Assembly (NCBI GenBank): GCA_000503195.1
Contig: AYSC01000024.1
Coordinates: 1 to 62,502 of the forward strand
Origin: Blastomonas sp. CACIA14H2
GTDB taxonomy: Bacteria > Pseudomonadota > Alphaproteobacteria > Sphingomonadales > Sphingomonadaceae
DNA: 62,502 nt
Direction of reading: 5' to 3'
Of this stretch, positions 35,337 through 43,685 are shown piece by piece (position 1 is the first letter of the stretch; each line of letters begins with the position of its first letter). The notes below the pieces were generated by a model. It worked only from the letters and a program-made list of their open reading frames with translations. It searched no databases and was not told the DNA's origin. The position numbers and the translations under genes are program-made.

Positions 35337-35894
35337 TCACTCCCCCAATATGATCCCCGCCCCCGGCTTGTGCATGCGGATTTCCTCGACGCTGAGGCCC
35401 ACGATCTCGTGCGGGAAGACCAGCCATTGCTCGGTCTCGTGCACATAATAATCCGGTGTCATGTCGGTCTGGTTGCGTGAGGGCTTGTAATAGACCGTGG
35501 CGATCCGCCAGTCGTGCGGCATGTTGTACCGGCACTTGGCGGCGAGTTCGTGGATGAAAGCCTGGATCGACTTGCCGCTGTCGAACACGTCGTCGACCAC
35601 CAGCAGCCGGTCCTCGGGGCTGAGCGTGTCGACAAGATAGCCGAGAGCATAGACGCGCACGTCCTTGCTCTGCTGGTCGATGCCGTAATAGCTCGCGGTG
35701 CGGATCGCGATATGGTCGGCATCGACGCCATGATATTCGAGCAGCTCCTGCACCGCGATGCCGACCGGCGCACCGCCGCGCCAGATGCCGACGATATGCG
35801 TCGGCTGGTAACCGCTCTCGATCACCTGCATCGCCAGCCGATAGCTGTCCTCGAGCAGGGAATTGGCGCTGATATAGTGTTTCTCGATCGACAT
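35337..35894 (-). CDS. Purine-type phosphoribosyltransferase
   Basis: A 185-residue type I phosphoribosyltransferase. The PRPP-binding loop is LLVVDDVFDSGKS, and HIVGIWRGGAPVGIAVQELL is the N-terminal dinucleotide-type segment. It most resembles hypoxanthine/xanthine phosphoribosyltransferases, which return free purine bases to nucleotides. Adenosine deaminase downstream would supply the hypoxanthine branch (inference). The base specificity cannot be fixed from sequence. It starts 24 bases before the DUF2474 gene's stop and may be in the same transcript as the cytochrome bd genes. Confidence 0.82.
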   Translation of the reverse strand: MSIEKHYISANSLLEDSYRLAMQVIESGYQPTHIVGIWRGGAPVGIAVQELLEYHGVDADHIAIRTASYYGIDQQSKDVRVYALGYLVDTLSPEDRLLVVDDVFDSGKSIQAFIHELAAKCRYNMPHDWRIATVYYKPSRNQTDMTPDYYVHETEQWLVFPHEIVGLSVEEIRMHKPGAGIILGE

Positions 35895-35918
35895 GGAGCA
35901 GCGGACTCGCGTTAGGGG

Positions 35919-36062
35919 TCAGCCGTTTATCCACCATCTGATCGCATAGGCAACCGTCCCGACGACTCCGACCGAGATCAACCAGAGCGCCGCCATCCAG
36001 CCGAGCTTCTGGCCGAGCGGCCGGGCGTCGCCGCGATCGGGATCATCGCTATCGCCAAGCAT
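35919..36062 (-). CDS. Small membrane subunit of cytochrome bd oxidase (DUF2474/CydX-like)
   Basis: A 47-residue protein: hydrophilic N-terminus MLGDSDDPDRGDARPLGQKL and a single membrane helix GWMAALWLISVGVVGTVAYAIRWW. This matches the DUF2474 small proteins that follow CioAB-type oxidase genes, analogous to CydX, which stabilises the heme centre in E. coli. Its ATG shares one base with the cydB stop codon (TGATG), so it is translationally coupled. Confidence 0.85.
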   Translation of the reverse strand: MLGDSDDPDRGDARPLGQKLGWMAALWLISVGVVGTVAYAIRWWING

Positions 36063-37063
36063 CAGTGATAGCCCTCGTCCCCCACCTTGCCGCGGAACAC
36101 CCAGTAAGCCCAGGCGGTGTAGCCGATGATCAGCGGGACGATGAACAGGGTGCCGACCAGCATGAACGCCTGGCTGCTGGGGTGCGTCGCCGCGTCCCAG
36201 ATCGTCACCTCGTCGGGCACGACATAGGGGAACATGCTGATCCCCAACCCGATCATGCCGAGCAGGAACAGACCCAGCGTCAGCAGGAACGGCGCATAAT
36301 CGTGGCGCAGCCGCAGCGAGCGGAACAGCAGGAAAGCGATGACGGCGACGAGCAGCGGCACCTGCGCCGAGAACAGCACGCTGGGGAAAGTGAACCAGCG
36401 CGCGAAATATTCGGCCTCCAGAAACGGGGTGTAGAGGCTGACCGCGCCGAGTGCGGCGAGCGTCGCGGGAAACAGCTTCCAGCTCATCCGGAAGGCATGG
36501 TCCTGTACCGGACCTTCGGTCTTCATGATCAGCCAGGTCGATCCGAGCAGGCCATAGCCGATCACCGTGCCGATGCCGGTGAGCACCGAATAGGCGCTGA
36601 GCCAGTCGAGCCAGCCGCCGGCATAGGCGCGCCCTTCGACCTCGACCCCCTGCAGAAGCGCGCCCAGCGTCACGCCTTGCGCAAAGGCAGCGACGAACGA
36701 GCCTGCGGTGAAAGCGAAATCCCAGAACGGCTGGTGACTGGGGTCGCGCCAGCGACCCTCGAAGGCCACGCCGCGTAGCACCAGCCCGAGCAGCATCGCG
36801 ATGATCGGCGGATAGATCGCGGGCAGGATGATCGCATAGGCGAGCGGGAACGCGGCGAGTAGCCCTCCCCCGCCCAGCACCAGCCAGGTTTCGTTGCCGT
36901 CCCAGACCGGGGCGACCGAATTCATCGCCTTGTCGCGCTCTGCCCCGCGCCCGAGCGCCGGAAAGATAATGCCGATGCCGAGATCGAACCCGTCCATCAC
37001 CACATAGGCGAACACGGCAAAGGCGATGATGAACGCCCAGACAATGGTGAGGTCCATATTCAT
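36062..37063 (-). CDS. cydB: Cytochrome bd ubiquinol oxidase subunit II
   Basis: A 333-residue multi-spanning inner-membrane subunit of the quinol oxidase that reduces O2 to water without proton pumping. It opens with MDLTIVWAFIIAFAVFAYVVMDGFDLGIGI, continues with APVWDGNETWLVLGGGGLLAAFP, the most conserved block of subunit II, and ends WAYWVFRGKVGDEGYH. The ATG at 37063 overlaps the cydA stop (ATGA). No cydDC transporter genes are adjacent. Confidence 0.95.
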   Translation of the reverse strand: MNMDLTIVWAFIIAFAVFAYVVMDGFDLGIGIIFPALGRGAERDKAMNSVAPVWDGNETWLVLGGGGLLAAFPLAYAIILPAIYPPIIAMLLGLVLRGVAFEGRWRDPSHQPFWDFAFTAGSFVAAFAQGVTLGALLQGVEVEGRAYAGGWLDWLSAYSVLTGIGTVIGYGLLGSTWLIMKTEGPVQDHAFRMSWKLFPATLAALGAVSLYTPFLEAEYFARWFTFPSVLFSAQVPLLVAVIAFLLFRSLRLRHDYAPFLLTLGLFLLGMIGLGISMFPYVVPDEVTIWDAATHPSSQAFMLVGTLFIVPLIIGYTAWAYWVFRGKVGDEGYH

Positions 37064-38493
37064 GCCCCCTCCTCCATCATGGTGCCGCTGCGCCCGCGCT
37101 GTGTGCTGTCGGCGGACGCGGGCGTGATCCCGGCGCTGCGCAGCGGGCCCGATGCGGCGGCTTCCTCGTGCCCGGTCGCGGGCTTGCTCATCAATTTCAG
37201 GATGTAGGCGGTCCCTGCCCCGAACATGATGAAATAGGTGACAATGAACGCGACCAGCGATGCCCCGACCGCAGGAGCGGCGAGCGGCGAGACGCTGTCC
37301 GCCGTGGTCAGCAGGCCGTACACCGTATAGGGCTGGCGGCCGACCTCGGTCGTGATCCAGCCCGCGATCACTGCGGCAAAGCCCGACGGGCCCATGACGA
37401 TCGCCAGCCGGTGCAGCCACGGCCAGTCGTACAGCCGGCCTCGCACCCGCGCGAGCAGGCTGAACAGCCCGATCCCGAGCATGGCAAAGCCGATGCCGAC
37501 CATCACGCGGAACGACCAGAACACCATGCCGACCGGGGGCCGCTTGTCCTCGGGCACGGTATCGAGCCCGTCAAGCGGCGCGTCGAGATCGTGCTTGAGG
37601 ATCAGCGACGAGGCCTTGGGGATCTGCACCGCATAATCGACGCGCTGCTCGGCGCTGTTCGGGATGCCGAACAGGATCAGCGGCGCGCCATCAGGATGGC
37701 TCTGGTAATGCCCCTCCATCGCCATGACCTTGGCCGGCTGATGCTCGAGCGTGTTGAGCCCGTGCATATCGCCCGCAAAGATCTGCAAGGGGGCGACCAA
37801 AGCTGCCATCCACATCGCCATCGAGAACATCCGCTGCGCGCGATGATCGGCCTTGTCCTTGAGCAGGTGATACGCACCGACCGCGCCGACGACGAACGCG
37901 GTGGTGAGGTACGCCGCCATCACCGTATGGACGAGCCGATAGGGGAAGCTGGGGTTGAAGATGATCGCCAGCCAGCTCTCGCCCGGCACGAACTGGCCAT
38001 TGGCGGCGATCTCATAGCCGGTCGGCGTCTGCATCCAGCTGTTGACGCTGAGGATCCAGAAGGCGGAGATGAAGGTGCCGACCGCGACCATCAGCGTCGC
38101 GGTGAAGTGCAGCTTGCGGCCCACCTTGTCCATGCCGAACAGCATGACGCCGAGGAACCCGGCCTCGAGGAAAAAGGCGGTGAGCACCTCGTATGCCATC
38201 AGCGGGCCGATCACCGGTCCGGTCCGGTCCGAAAAGACCGACCAGTTGGTGCCGAACTGATAGGACATCACAATGCCCGAAACGACGCCCATGGCAAAGG
38301 CGATCGCGAAGATCTTGCGCCAGTATTTGAACAGGTCGAGATAGGTGTCGTCGTTCGTCTTCAGCCACAGCCCCTCGAGCACCGCGAGATAGCTCGCAAG
38401 CCCGATAGAGAAGGCCGGGAAGATGAAGTGGAAGCTCACCGTGAAGGCGAACTGGATCCGCGCCAGCAACAGCGCGTCGAAACCGTCGAACAT
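37060..38493 (-). CDS. cydA: Cytochrome bd ubiquinol oxidase subunit I (CioA type)
   Basis: A 477-residue heme-bearing subunit. ARIQFAFTVSFHFIFP near the N-terminus carries the first heme-ligand histidine (His22), and GRQPYTVYGLLTT is the conserved quinol-site end of the Q loop. The Q loop is short, as in cyanide-insensitive oxidases (CIO/bd-II branch), so cioA is an equally apt name. The oxidase allows respiration at low oxygen or with inhibitors of heme-copper oxidases. An inverted repeat lies ~70 bases upstream. Confidence 0.94.
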   Translation of the reverse strand: MFDGFDALLLARIQFAFTVSFHFIFPAFSIGLASYLAVLEGLWLKTNDDTYLDLFKYWRKIFAIAFAMGVVSGIVMSYQFGTNWSVFSDRTGPVIGPLMAYEVLTAFFLEAGFLGVMLFGMDKVGRKLHFTATLMVAVGTFISAFWILSVNSWMQTPTGYEIAANGQFVPGESWLAIIFNPSFPYRLVHTVMAAYLTTAFVVGAVGAYHLLKDKADHRAQRMFSMAMWMAALVAPLQIFAGDMHGLNTLEHQPAKVMAMEGHYQSHPDGAPLILFGIPNSAEQRVDYAVQIPKASSLILKHDLDAPLDGLDTVPEDKRPPVGMVFWSFRVMVGIGFAMLGIGLFSLLARVRGRLYDWPWLHRLAIVMGPSGFAAVIAGWITTEVGRQPYTVYGLLTTADSVSPLAAPAVGASLVAFIVTYFIMFGAGTAYILKLMSKPATGHEEAAASGPLRSAGITPASADSTQRGRSGTMMEEGA

Positions 38494-38560
38494 CGGCGCG
38501 ATCTCCCGTCTCGCTCCGCCGCCGAACCTGTGGCGGGGCTTGCCGGCCAGCGGCCGGTCC

Positions 38561-38580
38561 CTGTCACATGTCTATGACAG
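38561..38580. promoter_or_regulatory. Inverted repeat upstream of cydAB
   Basis: CTGTCA-N8-TGACAG, a perfect 6-bp dyad 68 bases before the cydA start, in the gap to the dienelactone hydrolase gene. It could be an operator of a redox or oxygen regulator; no known consensus is matched. Confidence 0.35.
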
Positions 38581-38634
38581 GGGGCAGGATGCCACAATGC
38601 GACAGATTGTCCAAGCGCGGCGGCGCGCGATCGG

Positions 38635-39543
38635 TCACGCTTTCAGATATTTGCCGAAATGCGCCAGCGTCCGCTCCCAAGCGAGCTTCGCCGCCGCCTC
38701 GTCGTAGCGCGGGGTGGTGTCGTTGTGGAAGCCATGGCTGGTGCCCGGATAGAAATGCGCTTCGTAGACCTTGTTGTTCGCCTTGAGCGCCGCCTCGCAG
38801 GCGGGCCAGGTCGCGTTCACCCGCTCGTCATTCTCGGCAAAGTGGATCAGCAGCGGTGCCTTGATCGCAGGAACCTCCTCAGGCCTGGCCTGGCGTCCGT
38901 AGAACGGCGCCGCGGCGGCGAGATCGGGATAGGCCACGGCCAGCGCATGGCAGACGCCGCCTCCATAGCAGAAGCCGGTGACGCCGACCTTGCCGGTGCT
39001 CTGCTTGTGACCACGCAGGAATTCGAAGCCGGCGAAAAAATCCTCCATCAGCTTCGCCGGATCGAGCGAGGCCTGCATTGTGCGGCCCTCGTCATCGGTC
39101 CCGGGATAGCCGCCCAATGACGTCAAGCCGTCAGGGCCAAGCGCCAGATAGCCCGCCTTGGCCAGACGCCGTACGACATCCTCGATATACGGATTGAGCC
39201 CGCGATTCTCGTGCACCACGAGCACGGCAGGCAGTTTGCCCTTCGCGCTGGCGGGCCAGGCCATCAGCCCCTTGACCGTCCCATGACCTTCGCGGCTCTT
39301 GTACTCCACCCGCTCGGTGCGGATCGCCGGATCGTCGGGCGCGACCTGCTGCGCGAGCGCATAATCGGGGCTCAGCTGACTCAGGATCATCGCACCCGTC
39401 ACGCCCGCTGCCGCATAACGCCCGGCCTGCCGGATGAATTCGCGCTTGCTCAGCTTGCCGTGCACATAGCCATCGAAAATCTCGAGGATATGCGGGTCGA
39501 AATCGCTGGCGCGCATCCGGCGGGGGGTGCTGGTCTCGGTCAT
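38635..39543 (-). CDS. Dienelactone hydrolase family protein
   Basis: A 302-residue alpha/beta hydrolase of the dienelactone hydrolase family with a catalytic cysteine (GFCYGGG) in place of serine, and downstream SHGFHND carrying the catalytic histidine. The mature domain is preceded by KREFIRQAGRYAAAGVTGAMILSQLSPDYALAQQ, which looks like an export signal (Tat/Sec-like), so the enzyme is probably periplasmic. Such carboxymethylenebutenolidase-like proteins are often not true chlorocatechol-pathway enzymes. The ATG at 39543 has GAGAGGA upstream; it lies 17 bases downstream of the dehalogenase gene. Confidence 0.87.
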   Translation of the reverse strand: MTETSTPRRMRASDFDPHILEIFDGYVHGKLSKREFIRQAGRYAAAGVTGAMILSQLSPDYALAQQVAPDDPAIRTERVEYKSREGHGTVKGLMAWPASAKGKLPAVLVVHENRGLNPYIEDVVRRLAKAGYLALGPDGLTSLGGYPGTDDEGRTMQASLDPAKLMEDFFAGFEFLRGHKQSTGKVGVTGFCYGGGVCHALAVAYPDLAAAAPFYGRQARPEEVPAIKAPLLIHFAENDERVNATWPACEAALKANNKVYEAHFYPGTSHGFHNDTTPRYDEAAAKLAWERTLAHFGKYLKA

Positions 39544-39560
39544 CGATGATCCTCTCTCGA

Positions 39561-40478
39561 TCAGGCAGGCGGCAGGTCGCCAAAAGCTGCAAGCGCGGCG
39601 CGGGCGATTTGTTCCCCCCATTCCTGCACGAAATGGCCGCCATCGGGAATGATCATCGGTTCGGGGCAGCCGCGGATCAGCGAGCGCAGCCGCGCCATCG
39701 GCTCTGTGCCCAGCACCGGGTCCGCCGCGCCGACCGCCATGAAGCTCTCGCCCGACCATCGTTCGGACCAGAACCGCGCCGCCGCCAGGCCATGCTCGAC
39801 GCCCGGCATGTCGGGCGACACGGGCACCAGCGCAGGAAAGACCTGCGCCCCCGCCTTGTATTCCGGCCCCGGATAGGGCGCGTCATAGGCGGCGATCTCC
39901 TGCTCGGTCAGATGCGGCGTGCCGCGCGCGATGATCCGCCCTACCGGAAGATCGGGGGTCGAGAGGGCGTAATTCTTCCACGCATCGAAACCGGGGCCGG
40001 GGCTCTCCCCCTGCCCTATCCCGGTGTTCATCACGATGAGCCGCGAGAGCCGTGATGCAAAGCCGGCGTCCACCGGCAGCGTCAGCCCCAGCAGCCCGCC
40101 CCAGTCCTGGACCACCAGAGTGACGTTCCGAAGCTCGAGCCGCTCGACCAGCCGCAACAGATGGTTGCGGTGAAAGTCGAAGCTGTAATCCTGCTGCCTG
40201 ACCGGCTTGTCCGATCGGCCGAAGCCGAAGAGATCGGGCGCGACTACCCTCGCCCCACTTTCAAGAAAGACAGGGATCATCCGGCGATAGAGGAAAGACC
40301 AGCTCGGTTCGCCGTGCAGGCAGAGGAAAACGCGGTCCGCATCGGCAGGCCCGGCATCGATCCAGGCGGCGCGCAGTCCCTGATAGCCCGGCAGATCATC
40401 GGCATAGTGCACCGGATAGTCGAAATCCGGCACGGCGGCGAACGCCTCATCCGGGGTTCGCAATGCTTGAATGGTCAT
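39561..40478 (-). CDS. Haloalkane dehalogenase (HLD-I type)
   Basis: A 305-residue alpha/beta hydrolase that would release halide from haloalkanes by an SN2 attack. The nucleophile is Asp125 in VVQDWGG, and Trp126 plus Trp167 (FDAWKNY) fit the halide-binding tryptophans of DhlA. The acid is Asp253 (GAADPVLG) and the base His282 (DGGHFVQEWGE); the oxyanion motif is HGEPSW (55-60). This Asp-after-strand-7 layout defines subfamily I. GGAGAGG precedes the ATG. A TetR gene lies upstream and a candidate operator for it at 40580-40595. Natural substrate unknown; epoxide-hydrolase-like activity is less likely. Confidence 0.88.
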   Translation of the reverse strand: MTIQALRTPDEAFAAVPDFDYPVHYADDLPGYQGLRAAWIDAGPADADRVFLCLHGEPSWSFLYRRMIPVFLESGARVVAPDLFGFGRSDKPVRQQDYSFDFHRNHLLRLVERLELRNVTLVVQDWGGLLGLTLPVDAGFASRLSRLIVMNTGIGQGESPGPGFDAWKNYALSTPDLPVGRIIARGTPHLTEQEIAAYDAPYPGPEYKAGAQVFPALVPVSPDMPGVEHGLAAARFWSERWSGESFMAVGAADPVLGTEPMARLRSLIRGCPEPMIIPDGGHFVQEWGEQIARAALAAFGDLPPA

Positions 40479-40579
40479 GATCGCCTCTCCTTATGCCTGG
40501 CCTTTTGCCCTGTTTCGTGCCCCGATGCAGCGGCGTTACGAGCTCATGACGAAACCGCTAGACCAAGGGGAATGCTGAC

Positions 40580-40595
40580 CAGACTGATCGGTCCA
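40580..40595. promoter_or_regulatory. LmrA-type operator copy upstream of haloalkane dehalogenase
   Basis: CAGACTGATCGGTCCA matches 13 of 16 positions of TAGACTGGTCGGTCTA at the tetR gene. It lies ~100 bases before the dehalogenase start, in the gap between tetR and the dehalogenase gene. Confidence 0.5.
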
Positions 40596-40621
40596 GCCAC
40601 GAAAAAGCGCGGAAAATCGAG

Positions 40622-41185
40622 CTATCCACGCTCGACCATGCTGCACAGCATATCGGTGACCAGGGTAACCGGCGCGGCGTCATGGCGGCTGCGCGCGAGC
40701 ACCAGCGCCCCTTCCTGCGCGGCGATGATCGTCGCGGCCATGTCGCGCGCGCGCGCCACCGCGATGCCTTCGGCCATCAGCCAGCGCGCCAGCCGCATCT
40801 CGATGCGCTGATAGGCGATCCGCACCGCCTCGCTGAGCGGGCCATTGGCCCCGCCCTGCTCCTGCCCGATCACCGCGAGCAGCGAGCCATCGAGCCAATC
40901 GGTTCGCTGCAGCCACGCCGCCGTTACCTCGGACAGACGCCGCAAGAATCCGATCATATCGAGCCCGCTGCCCGACAGCCGGTCGATCGCGGCGAGCGAG
41001 GATTCCGCGATCCGCGCAACGCAGGCTTCGGCCAGTTCGGGCTTTCCCCCTGGAAAATGATGGTAAAGCGAGCCCTTGGGTGTTTCCGACAGCGCCAGGA
41101 TCTCGGCCAGCCCGATCGCGTGATAGCCACGCTGCTGGAACAGGCGGGTCGCGACGCTGATCAGCCGGTTACGGGTCGGGTGCAT
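40622..41185 (-). CDS. TetR/AcrR family regulator, LmrA/YxaF type
   Basis: A 187-residue repressor. The N-terminal HTH domain reads RLISVATRLFQQRGYHAIGLAEILALSETPKGSLYHHFPGGKPELA; the PKGSLYHHFPGGK block is characteristic of the LmrA/YxaF/QacR-like branch with the TetR_C_33-type ligand domain. The ATG at 41185 is preferred over that at 41245 because the latter abuts the operator TAGACTGGTCGGTCTA, leaving no room for a ribosome-binding site. It probably represses itself and the adjacent dehalogenase and DUF418 genes (inference from operator copies). Confidence 0.87.
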   Translation of the reverse strand: MHPTRNRLISVATRLFQQRGYHAIGLAEILALSETPKGSLYHHFPGGKPELAEACVARIAESSLAAIDRLSGSGLDMIGFLRRLSEVTAAWLQRTDWLDGSLLAVIGQEQGGANGPLSEAVRIAYQRIEMRLARWLMAEGIAVARARDMAATIIAAQEGALVLARSRHDAAPVTLVTDMLCSMVERG

Positions 41186-41244
41186 GTCGGATGCCCCATC
41201 GGCAGGGCCGGATTGGGCGGCAGGATCGAGCAAAAAGGCCAGCA

Positions 41245-41260
41245 TAGACCGACCAGTCTA
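41245..41260. promoter_or_regulatory. LmrA-type operator at tetR
   Basis: TAGACCGACCAGTCTA (reverse complement TAGACTGGTCGGTCTA), with 5-bp perfect outer arms, lies 60 bases before the preferred tetR start. It resembles the TAGA...TCTA boxes known for LmrA/YxaF and NemR-like repressors. Confidence 0.6.
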
Positions 41261-41458
41261 GCGGGGTGCCGGAGGCTGTCAAGCCAAGGGCCTTTTTCCA
41301 TGCACCGCAGGGCCCAAGGGCCGCCATTTGACCGGCCGACGCCAGCAAAAAGGCATGCTCTCTCCGTTATTTAAGTGCCCAGGCGTATTAACTTTTTGGC
41401 AACCTGTAGGCAATCTCCGTTCATAAATCGGTAAGCACCCGTTAAAATTTGGATAATG

Positions 41459-41472
41459 GGACGACCAGTCCA
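41459..41472. promoter_or_regulatory. Partial operator copy next to a -10-like element
   Basis: GGACGACCAGTCCA shares the CGACCAGTC core with the tetR operator and follows GATAAT (41452-41457) directly. No gene is evident downstream within reach. Confidence 0.3.
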
Positions 41473-41896
41473 AAAGCGATGGGACGGGCTACGGGAGCAG
41501 CATTGCGAGAGCAGCCTCGAAGCCTTGTAAATTCTAGCGTATAACCGACTGCTTTTGCGAGTTTTTTTCGAAGGGGCATAAAGGTAAACAAGAGATAAAG
41601 GCGTAACGTTTATCGGTTAACCAAGTTTACCAAATCCTTGCCTGCGTTGCCCGGAACGATCGTTCCACCAGAGGTCCGGTCAGAACCGTGATGTCCGGTC
41701 CGCCTGGTCCATTAACCATTTATCCATCGACCAGACGGTCCAATCGCTCGCTTTCAGCGCGCAAAAGGCCCCCGAAGGGCACCCGACAAGCCCCTCGGAA
41801 GCGCCGAAACGGCCCGTCCGACCACCCGATGGGACCTGCCGGGCTGGACCATCCGGTTTGCCACCCGACCGGATGGTCTTCCGGGACCGCCGCAAT

Positions 41897-41912
41897 TGGA
41901 CTGGTCGGTCCA
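41897..41912. promoter_or_regulatory. LmrA-type operator copy upstream of the DUF418 gene
   Basis: TGGACTGGTCGGTCCA matches 14 of 16 positions of TAGACTGGTCGGTCTA. The two differences are symmetric (A to G, T to C), so the dyad is kept. It lies 151 bases before the DUF418 start. Confidence 0.55.
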
Positions 41913-42063
41913 GAGGCCACTCGGGTCCAGTCGGCCCGGATAGCCGACGCATTGCCCCTGGCGAGCCCCCTGCCCTTCGGCCATTGCAGCACGCTGCCAG
42001 CATGTTACAGCTATTGGCACGGATCCGGGGCTTAGATGCGGTCCACCAGAAGGGGGCAAGGCC

Positions 42064-43302
42064 ATGACGCAGACAGACCGTCACCTCACGCTCGATGCCA
42101 TTCGCGGCTTTGCGGTGATGGGCATATTGCTGCTCAACATTGTCGGCTTCTCGATGCCCGACGCCGGCTATGTGAACCCTGCGGCCTGGGGCGGCACCGA
42201 TCCGCTCAATGCCGGGGTCTGGGCGGTCAATTTCGTGCTGTTCGATGGCAAGATGCGCGGGCTGTTCAGCGTACTGTTCGGCGCGAGCATGCTGCTGGTG
42301 ATGCAGCGCGCCGAAGCTTCGGGCCAGAACCCGCGCAGTGTGCACCTCAACCGGATGGCCTGGTTGTTCGTGATCGGCGCCGCGCATTTCATCCTATTGT
42401 GGTGGGGCGACATTCTGGTGCCCTATGCGATCTGCGGCACGCTTGCGCTGCTCTTCGTCAGCAAGGACGTGAAGCAGCTGCTGCGCTGGGCGATCATCTT
42501 CTATGTGCTCTATTTTCTGATCACGCTGGTGATGGTCGGCGGCGGCTGGTGGCAGGCGATCCAGGCTGCCGCACCCGGCGCCGACCCGGATCTGATCAAG
42601 GGCACGCAGGAGATGCTGGCGAGCTTCGGCCAGCCCGGGACCGAGGAGATTGCCGAGAGCCTGAAAACCTATCGCAGCGGCTGGCTGACCATCGTGCAGC
42701 ACCATCTTGCGATTTTTCCCGGCTCACTCGCCAGCACGCTCATCTTCTTCACGCTCGACACACTGGCGATGATGCTGCTGGGTATGGCGATGCTGAAAAG
42801 CGGATTCATCCTGGGTCTGTGGCAGCCCGCGTTATACAGGAAGATCGCCCTGCGCGCCTTTGCCATCGGCCTCCCGCCCATGATCGCCCTGGCCGTCTGG
42901 GTGATGCTCAGCGGCTTCGATACGGTCATCACCTTTGGCGCCTTTTTCAGCTTTTCCTTTCCCTTTCGCGTGGTGATGACCGTCGGATGGGCGGCGGCGC
43001 TGCTGTGGCTGGCGGTCACTTACCGCGACCATGCGCTGATCGCACGCGTCGCGGCCGCGGGCCGCGCAGCGTTCAGCAACTATCTCGGCACCAGCCTGCT
43101 CATGACCTTCATCTTCTATGGCTGGGGCCTCGGGCTGTTCGGCCAGATCGATCGCGCGACCGCGATGCTTTTCGTGCTCGCCACCTGGGGAATCATGCTG
43201 ACATGGTCGCAGCCCTGGCTCGAGCGCTACCGTTTCGGACCGGCCGAATGGCTGTGGCGTTCGCTCGCCCGCCGAAAGCTGCAGCCGATGCGCTTGCGAT
43301 AG
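42064..43302 (+). CDS. DUF418 domain-containing membrane protein
   Basis: A 412-residue polytopic inner-membrane protein of the YeiB/DUF418 group. It opens with the family signature LDAIRGFAVMGILLLNIVGF (residues ~9-28), then FDGKMRGLFSVLFGAS, and the C-terminal DUF418 domain with AAGRAAFSNYLGTSLLMTFIFYGWGLGLFG. These are relatives of acyltransferase_3/heparan acetyltransferase-like proteins; function unknown, possibly transfer of a group across the membrane. A candidate TetR operator lies in the long upstream region. Confidence 0.88.
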   Translation: MTQTDRHLTLDAIRGFAVMGILLLNIVGFSMPDAGYVNPAAWGGTDPLNAGVWAVNFVLFDGKMRGLFSVLFGASMLLVMQRAEASGQNPRSVHLNRMAWLFVIGAAHFILLWWGDILVPYAICGTLALLFVSKDVKQLLRWAIIFYVLYFLITLVMVGGGWWQAIQAAAPGADPDLIKGTQEMLASFGQPGTEEIAESLKTYRSGWLTIVQHHLAIFPGSLASTLIFFTLDTLAMMLLGMAMLKSGFILGLWQPALYRKIALRAFAIGLPPMIALAVWVMLSGFDTVITFGAFFSFSFPFRVVMTVGWAAALLWLAVTYRDHALIARVAAAGRAAFSNYLGTSLLMTFIFYGWGLGLFGQIDRATAMLFVLATWGIMLTWSQPWLERYRFGPAEWLWRSLARRKLQPMRLR

Positions 43303-43303
43303 A

Positions 43304-43341
43304 ATCGCAAAAAGACTGTTGCGATGCGTTCTCAATATCGC
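43304..43341 (+). promoter_or_regulatory. Inverted repeat and possible Fur box upstream of bfd
   Basis: ATCGCAA-N8-TTGCGAT (43304-43325) overlaps TTGCGATGCGTTCTCAATAT (43319-43338), which resembles the TTGCGAnTnATTCTCA form of iron-regulator boxes in proteobacteria. It lies in the 65-base gap before bfd, where iron control would be expected. Confidence 0.4.
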
Positions 43342-43367
43342 TATCTGCGCGATGACAGGAGAGACGC

Positions 43368-43538
43368 ATGGTTGTTTGCATCTGCAATGCGATTCGGGAA
43401 CAGGATCTGAAGGACGCCCTGCGCGATGGCGCGGCACGCCCCGCAGAGGTTTACGCCCGGCTCGGTCGGCGTCCCAAATGCGGCCAGTGCCTGTCGTTTG
43501 CGCAAAGCATTATCAGCAGGGAAACTGCGACCGCCTAG
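43368..43538 (+). CDS. bfd: Bacterioferritin-associated ferredoxin
   Basis: A 56-residue [2Fe-2S] protein that reduces bacterioferritin to release stored iron. The four cluster cysteines are Cys4, Cys6, Cys38 and Cys41 (VCIC...KCGQC), the Bfd arrangement. CAGGAGAG precedes the ATG. The bacterioferritin gene follows 147 bases downstream in the same direction; an iron-responsive site is likely upstream. Confidence 0.93.
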   Translation: MVVCICNAIREQDLKDALRDGAARPAEVYARLGRRPKCGQCLSFAQSIISRETATA

Positions 43539-43685
43539 CAATAGCCTGCTAAATTCCGGTTGAAATTCAAGTATTTCCCGCGCTGCAGCGGCTTCCCTTC
43601 CGTAAAAAACGGCGCTATTGTGCGCTCCTGAAATCATCACACCTGCATGGCCCGGGACGGGCCAGCCGGTTACAGGAGCATCATC

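Larger units (their letters stand above)
41186..42063. other. ~0.88 kb gene-free region rich in GGTC/GACC palindromes
   Basis: Between the divergent tetR and DUF418 genes. All six frames give only low-complexity Arg/Pro-rich frames overlapping one another, so I see no gene. The left part (41390-41640) is AT-rich with possible promoters such as GATAAT (41452-41457). The right part (41640-41960) is GC-rich with repeated GACC/GGTC motifs: a perfect palindrome GGAACGATCGTTCC (41653-41666), GACCAGACGGTCC (41729-41741) and the operator copy at 41897-41912. It may be a large regulatory region or the remains of lost genes. Confidence 0.55.

Noticed and set aside
41680-42387. Possible genes in the 41.2-42.1 kb gap
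   Set aside because: Overlapping Arg/Pro-rich frames on both strands, no ribosome-binding site and no recognisable motif; the frame on the - strand also runs into the DUF418 gene.
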